A stretch of 33,788 nucleotides of DNA, taken from NCBI GenBank assembly GCA_029821495.1, contig JALGTG010000024.1, positions 1-33,788 of the forward strand. The letters run 5' to 3'. Each line of letters opens with the position of its first letter. Position 1 is the stretch's first letter. The stretch comes from Candidatus Hebobacteria bacterium (lineage in GTDB: Bacteria > Armatimonadota > Hebobacteria > Hebobacterales > Hebobacteraceae). A program made the translations under genes and the position numbers. This document shows positions 15,722 to 26,063 of this stretch, piece by piece. The notes beneath the pieces were generated by a model. That model saw only the letters and a program-made list of their open reading frames with translations, had not been told where the DNA came from and made no database searches.

Positions 15722-17350
15722 TCAGATGACCTCGGGGGAAGTCTCGACGTCCTCGGCGGTGGTGGGGAGGGTGGCGAAGGTTTGGCCGAGGTTCACGCCA
15801 GCGGTCTTGGCGCGGCGCCACATGATGATGAAGATGACAGCCCCAACAGACATGACGGCCGACCAGAGAAGAACGGTCGCCCCCGGGCCCTTGAGGAAAG
15901 GCACGGCAGCCAAGAGCGGGACAAGGAAGAGGATGGCGAGGAGTGCAACCGCGATTTGGGCGCGGCGCGAGCGAAGGAAGGATACGTGGGCCGCGATGCG
16001 AGGATTCCGGCGGGGTAGCGTGAGCACTGAGATAGCGACCAAGAGGTAGGTAAAGGTAAGAGCAAACACAACGATGTCAATGACATTGGTGTAGCTCTTT
16101 GACAGGGAGCAGGCTACGACGAAGCTCGTGGCGACGAGAGCGCAGGCGGTAAGGGCCCAGTGGGGGCTGTGGAAGCGTGGGTTGATGGCGGCGAGGCCCT
16201 TGGGAAAGACGCCATCGCGGGCCCAGGCGAAGAAGAGGCGGGAGGTGGCCAGGAGCATGGGAGGGATGTCGTTGGCGAGGGCGAGGGCGGCCATGAGAGC
16301 GATGAAGGCCGCCAGGGCCGGGTGCATGACGATGCCCAGCAGCAGCGGGACGGAGGCGTTGCCCCCGGCGACGTCAACGAAGCCGGCCACGAACTGCCAG
16401 CCGAAGGCGTGGTAGACGGCCCAACTGAAGAGGAGATAGTAGCCGCAGATAACGGCGGTGGCGATGAGGAAGGCGCGGGGTAGAATGCGACGGGCGTCGC
16501 GGGCCTCTCCGCCGGCCTGAGAGATGCCGGCGAATCCGATGTATGCGAAGAAGAGCCAGGCGACGGCGAGGGGAAGGGAGGTGAAGGGCTGCGGTTTGGA
16601 TGAGGCGCGGGCTTGGATGCCGCGGAAGTCGCGCGGGAAGGGCCTTCCTGGATCCTCTTCCCGCTGCTTCTTCTCGGCCTTGTCGAGGACATCGGTGATG
16701 GCGGTGCCGGGGCTGCGGTCGAAGGCGGTGGCGTACTGATCGGGGGTGGTTAGGGACCCGGTAACGACGACGGCGAGGCCGCCGGCGAGCATGAGCATCA
16801 TCAGGACGATGACGGTCCAGGCATAGGTGCGGACACCCAGGATGTTGACCAGCCAGAAGATCCAGATCATGGCGATGGGTATGACGAACTTGGCGGTAGT
16901 TGAGTTGAGAAAGGAGACTGTGCCCTCGACGTTGAGGTAGGTGTCGAGGTAGCCCAGCCCTGCGGCGAGCAGGCCGACGTCGAGGTAGGCGATGATGCCG
17001 ATTGCGGCGGCGAGGCCGAACCACTTGGAGAAGGTGGCCATGAAACCGAGGAAAGGATGGAGGGCGCGGGAGACATAGATATAGCCGCCTCCGGCGCGAG
17101 GCATGGCCGATGCCAGGACGGCATAGCAGAGAGCAGTGAAGAGAGCGGGGAAGACCCCAATGATGAAGGCGAGGGGGACGTAGGGGCCGATGCCGGGCAC
17201 CTTCTGCTGGATGTCGAGGGTGAGGTAGTTGATGCCGGCGCCGATGACGTTGCAGACGGCGGTGGCGACGAGGGCCAGGAGGCCGAGGTTGCGGACGAGG
17301 GTGATCTTGGAGCGCGCCCCGTCAGAGGCGCTCCGGTTGCTGGCGCTCAT
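15722..17350 (-). CDS. APC-superfamily amino acid permease
   Basis: LGLLALVATAVCNVIGAGINYLTLDIQQKVPGIGPYVPLAFIIGVFPALFTALCYAVLASAMPRAGGGYIYVSRALHPFLGFMATFSKW; 12-TM-like. Confidence 0.9.
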   Translation of the reverse strand: MSASNRSASDGARSKITLVRNLGLLALVATAVCNVIGAGINYLTLDIQQKVPGIGPYVPLAFIIGVFPALFTALCYAVLASAMPRAGGGYIYVSRALHPFLGFMATFSKWFGLAAAIGIIAYLDVGLLAAGLGYLDTYLNVEGTVSFLNSTTAKFVIPIAMIWIFWLVNILGVRTYAWTVIVLMMLMLAGGLAVVVTGSLTTPDQYATAFDRSPGTAITDVLDKAEKKQREEDPGRPFPRDFRGIQARASSKPQPFTSLPLAVAWLFFAYIGFAGISQAGGEARDARRILPRAFLIATAVICGYYLLFSWAVYHAFGWQFVAGFVDVAGGNASVPLLLGIVMHPALAAFIALMAALALANDIPPMLLATSRLFFAWARDGVFPKGLAAINPRFHSPHWALTACALVATSFVVACSLSKSYTNVIDIVVFALTFTYLLVAISVLTLPRRNPRIAAHVSFLRSRRAQIAVALLAILFLVPLLAAVPFLKGPGATVLLWSAVMSVGAVIFIIMWRRAKTAGVNLGQTFATLPTTAEDVETSPEVI

Positions 17351-17393
17351 GTGCTACTCCCTGTGGCTGGCGAGGAGACGATGTTCGGGGCTG

Positions 17394-18284
17394 TTACTCG
17401 GCCTTGAGCAGGCGCGCGGCGATAGCCCGGATGTGGTCCGGGGTGGAACCGCAGCAGCCGCCGATGAGAGTGGCGCCGAGATCGCGGAGGCGGGGAGCGG
17501 CCTGCGCCATCACCTCCGGGGTCTCGGGGAAGATCGTGCCCGACTCCGCTCGCTGGGGCCGGCCGGCGTTTGGCTGGGCGATGAGAGGGAGTGAGGTGGC
17601 GTCGCGGAAGCCGGCGATGATGTCCACCATCTCGGCGGGGGAAATGGTGCCGCAGTTGGCACCGACGACGGAGGCGCCGGCGTCGGCGAGCTGGGTGGCT
17701 GCCTGCGGAGGGGAGACGCCGAAGGCGGTGTGGCCGTTGGGATCGAAGGCCATGGAAGCGGCAACGGGGATGCCGGTTGCAGCGGCTGCCGCGACGGCGA
17801 GGAGGGCTTCCTCAATGGCGCTCATGGTCTCGACGATGAGGAAGTCAACGCCGGCGTCGGCGAGGGCCTGTGCCTGCTCTTCGAAGGCGGCGCGCGCGGC
17901 ATCTTCCGGGAAGTCGCCGTAGGGCTGGAGGATCTTGCCGGTGGGGCCGATGCGGCCGGCGACAAAGGCGCGGTCGCCGGCCGTCTCACGGGCGAGGTCG
18001 GCGCCAGCGGCGTTTAGTTCAGCGGTGCGGTCCCCGAGGCCGTGGCGGTCGAGAGCAGGGCGGCTGCCCTGAAAGGTGTTGGTCTGGATCAGGTCGGAGC
18101 CGGCGTCGAGGAAGCCCTTGTGGGCGGCGCGGACGGCGTCCGGCTGGTCAACGTTGAGCAGCTCGAGGGAATGGCCAGGGGTGTGTCCTTCGGCGCTCAG
18201 AGTGGTGCCCATGGCGCCGTCGCCGATGAGGAGGCCGCCCTGAAGTCGCTGTCTGAGCTCTGCCGCTCGGCCGTCGGGTGTCAT
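17394..18284 (-). CDS. Homocysteine S-methyltransferase family protein
   Basis: IGDGAMGTTLSAEGHTPGHSLELLNVDQPDAV...DLIQTNTFQGSRPAL...VGANCGT...LIGGCCGSTPDHIRAIA (Zn-binding Cys pattern). Confidence 0.9.
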   Translation of the reverse strand: MTPDGRAAELRQRLQGGLLIGDGAMGTTLSAEGHTPGHSLELLNVDQPDAVRAAHKGFLDAGSDLIQTNTFQGSRPALDRHGLGDRTAELNAAGADLARETAGDRAFVAGRIGPTGKILQPYGDFPEDAARAAFEEQAQALADAGVDFLIVETMSAIEEALLAVAAAAATGIPVAASMAFDPNGHTAFGVSPPQAATQLADAGASVVGANCGTISPAEMVDIIAGFRDATSLPLIAQPNAGRPQRAESGTIFPETPEVMAQAAPRLRDLGATLIGGCCGSTPDHIRAIAARLLKAE

Positions 18285-18293
18285 AGTACAGGG

Positions 18294-18323
18294 ATTTTAC
18301 CTTGACGCTTTCACGGGTGTCAA
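18294..18323 (-). promoter_or_regulatory. Promoter of homocysteine methyltransferase gene
   Basis: Minus strand TTGACA (18318-18323) - 18 nt - TAAAAT (18294-18299), 9 nt from ATG at 18284. Confidence 0.7.
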
Positions 18324-18399
18324 GCAAGCCGGACGGAGGGGACAGGAGGGGAGAGGTGAATTAGAAGGTGAGACAGATTGAGGGGAGCGGAGGAGAGCG

Positions 18400-19188
18400 A
18401 TGGAGTTCGGGGTGATCGGCGGCACTGGTTTCTACGGGGTGTGCGAGGGAGAAGAGGCGGAGACTCTGAGAGTGGAGACTCGATACGGGGTGGTGGAGGT
18501 GGACCGGGCGAGGCTGGGAGGGGTGGAGGTTGCGTTTGTGGCGCGGCACGGGAAGGAGCACAGCGTGCCGCCGCATCGGGTGAACTACCGGGGGAATATG
18601 GCGGCGCTGCGGGAGCTTGGGATTAGGAACGTGCTGGCGTCTGCGGCGGTTGGCTCAATGTCGGAGGAGCTGCCGCCGGGGTCGCTCGTGGTGCTGACGC
18701 AGTTCCTCGACTTCACACGAAACCGGCCGAGCACGTTCTTCGATGGGGAGGAGGGGGAGGTGAGGCACGTGGATATGACCGAGCCTTACTGCGCGCATCT
18801 GCGTGCGGAGCTGCAGGCGGCCGCCGAGGAGCTGGGAGAGAAGGTTCGGCCGGAGGGGACGTATGTGTGTGCAGAGGGGCCGCGATTCGAGACGGCGGCG
18901 GAGATCGAGATGTTCAAGAAATTGAGCGGCGATGTGGTGGGGATGACGAGCGTGCCGGAGGTGGTGCTGGCGCGGGAGGCGGAGATGTGCTATGCAGCAG
19001 TGGGCATCGTGACGAACTGGGCGGCCGGGGTATCGAAAGAGCCTTTGAAACATGATGCAGTAAGCGCTTTCATGGATCGGCAGACGCCGCGGGTGAGGGA
19101 GCTGTTCCGGGAGGTGGTGAAGACGCACAGGGAGGTCGCCGGAACGCCTCAGGCGACGTGCACGTGTCGGCCATGCAAGGAGGGGTAG
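18400..19188 (+). CDS. S-methyl-5'-thioadenosine / thioinosine phosphorylase-like
   Basis: GVIGGTGFYG, FVARHGKEHSVPPHRVNYRGNMAAL, YVCAEGPRFETAAEIEMFK, GMTSVPEVVLAREAEMCYAAVGIVTNWAAG; C-terminal CTCRPC. Confidence 0.92.
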   Translation: MEFGVIGGTGFYGVCEGEEAETLRVETRYGVVEVDRARLGGVEVAFVARHGKEHSVPPHRVNYRGNMAALRELGIRNVLASAAVGSMSEELPPGSLVVLTQFLDFTRNRPSTFFDGEEGEVRHVDMTEPYCAHLRAELQAAAEELGEKVRPEGTYVCAEGPRFETAAEIEMFKKLSGDVVGMTSVPEVVLAREAEMCYAAVGIVTNWAAGVSKEPLKHDAVSAFMDRQTPRVRELFREVVKTHREVAGTPQATCTCRPCKEG

Positions 19189-19214
19189 GGGAGGAGGGGA
19201 GAGAACGGCCGGCG

Positions 19215-20132
19215 GTGAGCGAGCGGGCGCTGTGGTGGGCGGCGCTGCAGCAGGTCGGCGGGATAGGGGCGGGGACGATGCTCCGCCTGGCGCGAACGTT
19301 TGGATCCGTGGAGGAGGCGGCGCGGGCATCGCGACGCGAGCTGATGGCGCGGGGGAGGCTCTCGGCAGAGCAGGCCGAAGCGGTGGCCGGTCTGGGGGAT
19401 GGGATGCCGCAGGTGCGGGCCAGGGTTGAAGCGTGGCGGGAACAGAGCATCGAGCTGGTGGAGATGGAGGATGCGGGGTATCCACGCGGGCTGCGGGACT
19501 TGCGCAGCCCGCCGCCGCTGGTGTACGTGCGGGGGAGTCTGTTGGCGGAGGACGAACGCGCGGTGGCAGTGGTGGGAACGCGGAGTCCGAGCCGAGCGGG
19601 AGCGCGGGTGGCAAGGAGACTGGCGCGGGGGCTGGCGGAGAGGGGGTTGGCGATAGTGAGCGGACTGGCGAGGGGGATCGATACGGCGGGGCACCGGGGC
19701 GCGCTTGCGGCAGAGCAGGGGAGGACGATCGCGGTGCTGGGGAGCGGGGTGATGGAGATCTATCCGCCGGAGAACGGGATGCTGGCGCGGCGGATTGTGG
19801 AGCGGGGGTGCTTGATGGCAGAGGTGCCACCAGAGACGCGGGTGGATCGGCGGCTGCTGCTGGCGCGAGATCGGATTCAAGCGGCGCTGGCGCGAGCGGT
19901 GATCGTGGTCCAGGCACATGGCGGGTGTGGGAGCATGGTGACGGCGCGGCATGCCGTGCAGTGCGGCCGAGCGCTGTTCGGAGTGCCGTGGGAGAAGGCG
20001 CCGTTCTCGGAGGGGTGGAGGGAGCTTAGGGAGATGGGGGCACGGCCTATCGCGAAGGATGTGGAGTTGGAGGCGCTGGCTGACGAGATTGAGGAGGGGT
20101 CGAGTGGGATGGGGGAAGGGCTGCTGCTCTAG
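19215..20132 (+). CDS. dprA: DprA/Smf family DNA-processing protein (divergent)
   Basis: AVVGTRSPSRAGARVARRLARGLAERGLAIVSGLARGIDTAGHRGALAAEQGRTIAVLGSGVMEIYPPEN; Rossmann core clear, downstream motif divergent. Start uncertain within ORF 19158-20132. Confidence 0.85.
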   Translation: MSERALWWAALQQVGGIGAGTMLRLARTFGSVEEAARASRRELMARGRLSAEQAEAVAGLGDGMPQVRARVEAWREQSIELVEMEDAGYPRGLRDLRSPPPLVYVRGSLLAEDERAVAVVGTRSPSRAGARVARRLARGLAERGLAIVSGLARGIDTAGHRGALAAEQGRTIAVLGSGVMEIYPPENGMLARRIVERGCLMAEVPPETRVDRRLLLARDRIQAALARAVIVVQAHGGCGSMVTARHAVQCGRALFGVPWEKAPFSEGWRELREMGARPIAKDVELEALADEIEEGSSGMGEGLLL

Positions 20133-22228
20133 GATGAGCGACGAGCTCGCGAAGCGAGCGCTGCGAGCATCAGGAGCGCCCAGAGGCCGAGCGACGCGAG
20201 GGTGACGGCGCGGCCCACTATGAGCCCGCGCGGGCGGTAGAGGAACTCGACAGTATGCTCTCCGCCGGGCAGGGGAGTGCCCATAAGGACACTCTCCACT
20301 CGGGCGAGTGGGGCCGGGTCGCCGTCGAGAAGGACCTTCCAGCCGGGATCCCAGCGTTCGTTGAGGACGAGGAAGGAGTCGTCCTCTGCGTCTGTGTGTA
20401 CGATGATGTGCTCGGGACGAGGCTCGTCCACGCTCACAGCTTGCGGTGGAACCTGCGTGGGGCGATGGTTCGCGCCCAACGTGAATGCCCTAGGGTAGGA
20501 ATCCGGATTCAGGTAGACCGTGAAGGGCGGGGCGCTGACGGCATTCAGCGCGGGTGCGTCAGCGCCGGGCGGCAGGGCGAGCCACCGGACGCCGAGGAGG
20601 GAGAGCTTACGGAGGTCGTGAGGCGGGGTGCCCGCCTCCGCGATGGCGGATGACCGGAAGAGCCTGTAATCCGGGTCAACGAGGGTGTCGTAGCCGTAGA
20701 TGATGCGGAGGCCGAACGACTGGGGGACGTTGGCCGGCAGACAGGCGCGGGCCTCGAACCAGCCGTCCGGATTCTGCGCCCAGCCACCGGGCGGGAGCCA
20801 GTCGGCCCAGATCTCAATCGGCGAGCCAATGAGAGCGCGCCCCCAGGTGGCGTCCTGCTGAAGTGAGTGGACGACGCGGGGAGTTGCCGTGCATGCCTCA
20901 AGGCCGGCGAGTGGGGCGAGTGGGCGGTCGAAGAGCATAAGGTCCGAGGTCGAGAGCACGGCCGCTGCTGCGCCGCAGATGAGCAGGCGGCGGCCGACCT
21001 TGAATGAGCGGAGAGCGGCGAGGGTCTCCCAGCCATAGCCCGTGAGGAGAGCGGCGGCGAAGGTGAAGAGGAAGATGAATCGAGCGGGAACGCGGAAGTC
21101 GGCGAAGCCCGGGAGGAAACGGAGGATCGGGTAGGTGGGGTGGCCCCTGGCGAGGGCGAGGAAGATCGCGATGAGGGCAAAGACGGCGAGCGTCCAGCCG
21201 CGGCGAGCGGCGGCGCCGATGCAAGCGAGGGCGAGGGGGGCAAGACCGATGTAGAGGACGTACTCCCAGTAGTAGCGCTCGCCCCGGTAGGTGTTGACAG
21301 CAGGAGTGCCCTGCCAGTTGGGGGCGATTAGGCCGAGGAGGTGCCTCGGCAACAGCGAGAAGCGGGTGACATATGCGAGAGCGCCGCGCTCGCCGTGGGG
21401 GGCGATGGCGGCGAGGTCGGCGGTGAGGAGGAGCTGCACTGCGGCGAGGCCGGCGCCGAGGCAGAAAGTGATTGCGAGCACTGCGGCAGCGCGGAGCACA
21501 GGCTTTGCGTCGCGCTGACGGCGGGATTGGATGAGCCGCCAGGCAACCCAGAAGAGCAGTGTGAGAGATGTCAGAAAGATGGTCTGGGGATGGCCGCAGA
21601 GGGCTGCGGCGGCCCACGCTAGCGCTGCCAAACACGCGTTTGCCAACAGGTTGCCCCGCCAGGCGCGTTGGATGAACAGGATGGTGAGGGGCAGCCAGGC
21701 GGCCGCGCAGATGAGGCTGACGTGGTGGAGGTGGGCGAAAAGGTAGCCGCTGAAGGAGAACGTGAGGGCCGCCAACCAAGCGGCGAATGGAGAGAGGCCG
21801 AGAGCGCGGGCGAGCAGGTACATGGAGACCGCGGCGAGGAGGAGATGAGAGATGACAAGCCAGTTGATGGCGGCGGGGGAGGGGAGGAGCCAGGAAATGA
21901 GGAGGGAGGGAGGATAGAAGGCGGCGATTTGACCCTCGGCCGCGATTGGGTAGCCGCAGAAGATGTAGGGCGACCATAGGGGAAGGCGGCCCGCCTTAAG
22001 GGACTCGTGCAGCAGCGCCTTGGCAGGCTCGAAGAAGTAGCAGATGTCGCTGTGGATGAGGAAGCCGCGGAGGAGTGCCGCGCGCCACAGGAAGCCGAGG
22101 TGGAGGAGGAGCAACGCCCCTATGCCGATGAAATCGTGCCGTCGCGACCAGACGGGCCGCGCCTCTCCCGCGACAGGCCCGCGTCCCGCGGGGCCTCCCC
22201 TGCTGCTCTCGCACGTCTTTCTGGCCAT
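20129..22228 (-). CDS. YfhO-like multi-pass membrane protein
   Basis: 699 aa; FLIHSDICYFFEPAKALLHESLKAGRLPLWSPYIFCGYPIAAEGQIAAFYPPSLL; C-terminal ERWDPGWKVLLDGDPAPLARV...GEHTVEFLYRPRGLIVGRAVTLASL. Confidence 0.78.
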   Translation of the reverse strand: MARKTCESSRGGPAGRGPVAGEARPVWSRRHDFIGIGALLLLHLGFLWRAALLRGFLIHSDICYFFEPAKALLHESLKAGRLPLWSPYIFCGYPIAAEGQIAAFYPPSLLISWLLPSPAAINWLVISHLLLAAVSMYLLARALGLSPFAAWLAALTFSFSGYLFAHLHHVSLICAAAWLPLTILFIQRAWRGNLLANACLAALAWAAAALCGHPQTIFLTSLTLLFWVAWRLIQSRRQRDAKPVLRAAAVLAITFCLGAGLAAVQLLLTADLAAIAPHGERGALAYVTRFSLLPRHLLGLIAPNWQGTPAVNTYRGERYYWEYVLYIGLAPLALACIGAAARRGWTLAVFALIAIFLALARGHPTYPILRFLPGFADFRVPARFIFLFTFAAALLTGYGWETLAALRSFKVGRRLLICGAAAAVLSTSDLMLFDRPLAPLAGLEACTATPRVVHSLQQDATWGRALIGSPIEIWADWLPPGGWAQNPDGWFEARACLPANVPQSFGLRIIYGYDTLVDPDYRLFRSSAIAEAGTPPHDLRKLSLLGVRWLALPPGADAPALNAVSAPPFTVYLNPDSYPRAFTLGANHRPTQVPPQAVSVDEPRPEHIIVHTDAEDDSFLVLNERWDPGWKVLLDGDPAPLARVESVLMGTPLPGGEHTVEFLYRPRGLIVGRAVTLASLGLWALLMLAALASRARRSS

Positions 22229-22473
22229 CCTGGGAGTCTTTCTGGGCGGGCGAGAGGTAGACCTACCGATTGGCGGCGGTGAATTGGGGTGAGGCAGGGC
22301 CGCGAGGCGGAGGGGGAGGGGCGCGAGTTGGCGTTTTGGGGACTAGTTGGAAATGCGCATTCTACGTCCGATAATTACTGTTATGTTACATATTGCTCTC
22401 CCGGGGGAAGGGCACGACTGATCGGCGGCGGTGCGGAGTGCGGATCGGCTGCTGGGTGTGAGCCTGCGAGTGG

Positions 22474-23244
22474 CTAGTCTGGGAGAGCCGCGACGTAGAA
22501 GACTCGGTCGCTTTCTGGGGTCGGAGGCGTGGTGCGGTATGCGTCGTAGGCAGTAATGCTCGCGAAGCCGGCATCTGTGAGGACCGATCTTAGGTCAGCG
22601 TCGGTGTAGGCTCGCTGCTGATGGACGATGGAGATGCGCTCGTTTGTGTCAACGACTCGGAAATCCATTTTGATGCGACTGAGCTGGGTCTTTGGGTTGT
22701 ACCTGCTCCGCCAGCGATACTCGACGGGAGATCCGGGCCTGTTCCGCTGAGTGAAGAGCTCCTGCTCGAGTGCTGTGACAGTATTGACGTCGAAGATCAA
22801 CAGGGCTGCAGGCTTGAGAGCGGCGCGGACGTTGGCAAACGCCTGTTTGAGCTCGGTGGGTTCGAGGATGTAATTGAAGCTGTCGTAGAGGCAGACGGCG
22901 TGGTCGAAGCTGGGTGGCAGGTGGAAGTCGGCGAGGTCGCGGCAGAGGAAGGGGATGTCCAGGCACTGGGCAGCGGCTTTCTTCCGTGCCTGCTGGAGCA
23001 TGGGATCGGAGCAGTCTATCCCGGTGACTCGGCAGCCGAGGGCGGCGAACTCGAGCGCCATTGATCCGGTGCCGGTGGCGAGGTCGAGGACGGCGCTGTC
23101 GCGGCGGACGGGACGGCCGGCGCGGGAGGCGAGCAAGACGACGTACTGAGTCCAGAGGTCATAAGGGACGTTGGACATGAGGGTGTCGTAATGGGGGGCA
23201 ATGGGGGCGAAGGGGTCAGAGGGGTTTCGGCCGCGCGAGGGCAT
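22474..23244 (-). CDS. Class I SAM-dependent methyltransferase
   Basis: [54 protein letters not shown]. Confidence 0.88.
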   Translation of the reverse strand: MPSRGRNPSDPFAPIAPHYDTLMSNVPYDLWTQYVVLLASRAGRPVRRDSAVLDLATGTGSMALEFAALGCRVTGIDCSDPMLQQARKKAAAQCLDIPFLCRDLADFHLPPSFDHAVCLYDSFNYILEPTELKQAFANVRAALKPAALLIFDVNTVTALEQELFTQRNRPGSPVEYRWRSRYNPKTQLSRIKMDFRVVDTNERISIVHQQRAYTDADLRSVLTDAGFASITAYDAYRTTPPTPESDRVFYVAALPD

Positions 23245-23251
23245 GCGCTGA

Positions 23252-23270
23252 GGGTCCTCCCCTACTCCGC
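23252..23270. repeat. Dispersed 19-bp repeat copy 1
   Basis: GGGTCCTCCCCTACTCCGC, identical to 32487-32505. Confidence 0.85.
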
Positions 23271-24307
23271 TACTCGCACGGCACCGGCAGTTCGCGGCCG
23301 ATGGCCGTGGCGAGCCCAGTAAGCGATTGCATGAGGTCGGAGAACTTGTCCGGACGGAGGGACTGCGGGCCGTCGGAAAGAGCGGCGGCCGGGTTGGGGT
23401 GGACTTCTATCATGAGGCCGTCGGCACCGGCAGCGACGGCGGCGAGGGCCACGGCCTTCACGTAGTGCCAGTCGCCGGTGGCGTGGCTGGGGTCGGCTAT
23501 GACGGGGAGGTGGCTGAGGCGCTTCATGACGGGAATAGCGTTGAGGTCGAGCGTGTAGCGAGTGGCGTCTTCGAAGGTAGTGATGCCGCGCTCGCAGAGG
23601 ATGACGTTGGGGTTGCCCTCGAGCATGACATACTCGCAGGCCATGAGAAGGTCGCGGACGCGGCAGCCTGGATTCCGTTTGAGGATGACGGGCTTGCCGG
23701 TCTGACCGACCTCCTGGAGGAGGCGGAAGTTCTGCATATTGCGGGCGCCGACCTGGATGATGTCGGCGTACTGGACTATGTCGTCGAGGTCGTTGGGGTG
23801 GAGCACTTCCGTGACGATGGGGAGGCCGACGAGTTCGCGCGCCTCGGCCAGGATTTGGAGGCCGGCGACGCCGAGTCCCTGGAAGCTGTAGGGTGAGGTG
23901 CGAGGTTTGAAGGCGCCGCCGCGCAATGCGTTGGCGCCGGCTTGCTTCACGGTGCGGGCGGTCTCGATCATCTGCTCGCGGTTTTCGACGCTGCACGGCC
24001 CGGCGATGACGGTGAGCCGGGGGCCGCCGATGGCGACGGTGCCGATGTCGACGAGGGAGGGCTCGGCACGAGTGCGGCGGGAGGCGAGCTTGTAGGGTTC
24101 GGAGATGAGGGTGACGCGCTCCACGCCCGGGAGAGCGGAGAAATGGTCCACGAGCTCGGCCTTCTCGGCGTCAACAGCGCCGAGGAGGGCGATGACCTTC
24201 CGCTCGACACCTGGGTTGACCCAGGGGCGAAAGCCGGCGCCCTCGACGGCGCGGAGGACGGCGTCCACCTCGGACTCAGGAGCGCCGGTCTGCATTATGA
24301 TGACCAC
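23270..24307 (-). CDS. aroF: 3-deoxy-7-phosphoheptulonate (DAHP) synthase, AroF/AroA-beta type
   Basis: [54 protein letters not shown]...[27 protein letters not shown]...[14 protein letters not shown]. Confidence 0.95.
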   Translation of the reverse strand: MVIIMQTGAPESEVDAVLRAVEGAGFRPWVNPGVERKVIALLGAVDAEKAELVDHFSALPGVERVTLISEPYKLASRRTRAEPSLVDIGTVAIGGPRLTVIAGPCSVENREQMIETARTVKQAGANALRGGAFKPRTSPYSFQGLGVAGLQILAEARELVGLPIVTEVLHPNDLDDIVQYADIIQVGARNMQNFRLLQEVGQTGKPVILKRNPGCRVRDLLMACEYVMLEGNPNVILCERGITTFEDATRYTLDLNAIPVMKRLSHLPVIADPSHATGDWHYVKAVALAAVAAGADGLMIEVHPNPAAALSDGPQSLRPDKFSDLMQSLTGLATAIGRELPVPCE

Positions 24308-24322
24308 TGCGTCGGCCTCGGG

Positions 24323-24766
24323 CTAGGGGGTGTCGGGATCGGTCTGGGCGATCTGGTTGAGCACGCTTTCTGTGGCGAAGATGGGGACTTCGGCACGGAG
24401 AGCGAGGGCGACCGCATCGCCGGGGCGGGCTTCGATGGAAAGGGCGCCCTGGGCGGTGTGGAGATGGAGTGTGGCGTGGAAGTCGTGGTCCGTGAAGTCG
24501 TCGATGACGACTCTATGGATGTCCGCTGAGAGCTTCTGGATGAGCCGAAGAGCGAGGTCGTGGGTGAGGGGTCGGGGGACTATCTGTTGCTGGACGGAGA
24601 TGTGGATGGCGAGGCCCTCGCAGGAGCCAATGGGCACGCGGAGCTCCCTCTCGCTGGGGTCACGGAGGACGAGGAGGGGTATGCGCTGCTCCTCATCGCG
24701 GAGCTCGATTCGGTGCTCGAAGACCCCGACGACCTGGACCTCGACTTCACCCGGTGGGCTGGTCAC
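24323..24766 (-). CDS. Bifunctional nuclease (DUF151/BFN) family protein
   Basis: VLRDPSERELRVPIGSCEGLAI...RPLTHDLALRLIQKLSADIHRVVIDDFTDHDFHATLHL...IEARPGDAVALALRAEVPIFATESVL. Confidence 0.88.
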   Translation of the reverse strand: MTSPPGEVEVQVVGVFEHRIELRDEEQRIPLLVLRDPSERELRVPIGSCEGLAIHISVQQQIVPRPLTHDLALRLIQKLSADIHRVVIDDFTDHDFHATLHLHTAQGALSIEARPGDAVALALRAEVPIFATESVLNQIAQTDPDTP

Positions 24767-24797
24767 GGTCGGCAGCTCCGGTCGGGGCGGAGGGGGT

Positions 24798-26063
24798 TCA
24801 CTTCGATTCCTTGCTGAGTTCCCGCTGGACCCACTTGAGGAACTCGGCGTTGGAGGGGGTCTTGCGGATGCCGGTGAGGAGGAGTTCGGTGGCCTGGGTG
24901 ACGTCGAGGGAGTTGAGAACGCGGCGGAGCTGGTAGACTCGCTGGAGCTCTTCGTCCGAGAAGAGAAGCTCCTGGTGTCGAGTGCCGGAGCGAGGGATGT
25001 CGATGGCGGGGAAGACGCCTCGGTCGGCCATCGAGCGGTCGAGGACGATTTCCCAGTTGCCGGTCGCCTTGAACTCTTCGAAGATCATGTCGTCCATGCG
25101 GCTGCCCGTTTCAACGAGGGCGGTGGCGATGACGGTGAGGCTGCCGCCTTCCTCGATGTTGCGGGCAGAGGCGAAGAAGCGCTTCGGCCGATAGAGGGCG
25201 CTGGGGTCGAGCCCGCCGGAGAGGGTGCGGCCACTGGGTGCAACGGTTAGGTTGGAGGCGCGGCCGAGGCGAGTGAGGGAATCGAGGAGGACGACAACAT
25301 CCCGGCCCGATTCGACGAGGCGCTTGGCGTGTTCGAGGACGATTTCCTGGAGCTTGAGGTGGTTCTCGGGGACTTCGTCGAAGGTGGAGGCGGCGACTTC
25401 GCCGTCCACGGAACGTCGGATGTCGGTGACTTCCTCGGGGCGTTCGTCTATGAGCAGGACGAGGAGGTAGACCTCGGGATGGTTGGTGGTGATGCTGTTG
25501 GCGATGAGCTTGAGGAGGGTGGTCTTGCCAGCCTTGGGGGGAGAGACGATCATGCCGCGCTGGCCCTTGCCGACGGGGGCGACGATGTCGATGAAGCGCC
25601 CGGAGACGTTGTCCGAAGTGGTTTCCATGCGGAGGCGGTCGCAGGGGTATATGGGGGTGAGATCGTCGAAGGCGGTGCGCTTGCGAATGCTCTCGGGTGA
25701 GGCTCCGTTGACGGCTTCCAGCTTGAGCAAGCTGTAGTAGCGCTCCCCACTCTTGGGTCGGCGGACGGCCCCGACGATAACGTCGCCGGTCTTGAGGCCG
25801 AAGCGTTTGACCTGAGACTGGGAGACGTAGACGTCCTTGGGGCTCTGAAGGTAGTTGTTAACGCGGAGGAAGCCATATCCCTCCGGGAGGATCTCCAGCA
25901 CTCCCTGGGTCCAGAGGAGGCCGTTCTGCTCGGCCTGCGCGCGCATGATGCGGAGGACGAGGTCGCGCTTGCGGAGCTTGGCGACGTCATTCAGGGAGAG
26001 CTCCTTGGCGAGCTCTTGGAGGTCACTGACGTTCTTGTCCTGTAGCTGTGCAAGTTCGAGCAC
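24798..26063 (-). CDS. rho: Transcription termination factor Rho
   Basis: [66 protein letters not shown] start. Confidence 0.97.
   Translation of the reverse strand: MLELAQLQDKNVSDLQELAKELSLNDVAKLRKRDLVLRIMRAQAEQNGLLWTQGVLEILPEGYGFLRVNNYLQSPKDVYVSQSQVKRFGLKTGDVIVGAVRRPKSGERYYSLLKLEAVNGASPESIRKRTAFDDLTPIYPCDRLRMETTSDNVSGRFIDIVAPVGKGQRGMIVSPPKAGKTTLLKLIANSITTNHPEVYLLVLLIDERPEEVTDIRRSVDGEVAASTFDEVPENHLKLQEIVLEHAKRLVESGRDVVVLLDSLTRLGRASNLTVAPSGRTLSGGLDPSALYRPKRFFASARNIEEGGSLTVIATALVETGSRMDDMIFEEFKATGNWEIVLDRSMADRGVFPAIDIPRSGTRHQELLFSDEELQRVYQLRRVLNSLDVTQATELLLTGIRKTPSNAEFLKWVQRELSKESK

Noticed and set aside
14387-15821. 410-aa and 470-aa minus-strand ORFs opposite ftsZ
   Set aside because: ftsZ is unambiguous on the + strand; antisense frames are Ser/Arg/Pro-rich artefacts.
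18655-19952. 420-aa and 267-aa minus-strand ORFs opposite MTAP-like and dprA genes
   Set aside because: Low-complexity Pro/Ala/Arg translations overlapping clear + strand genes.
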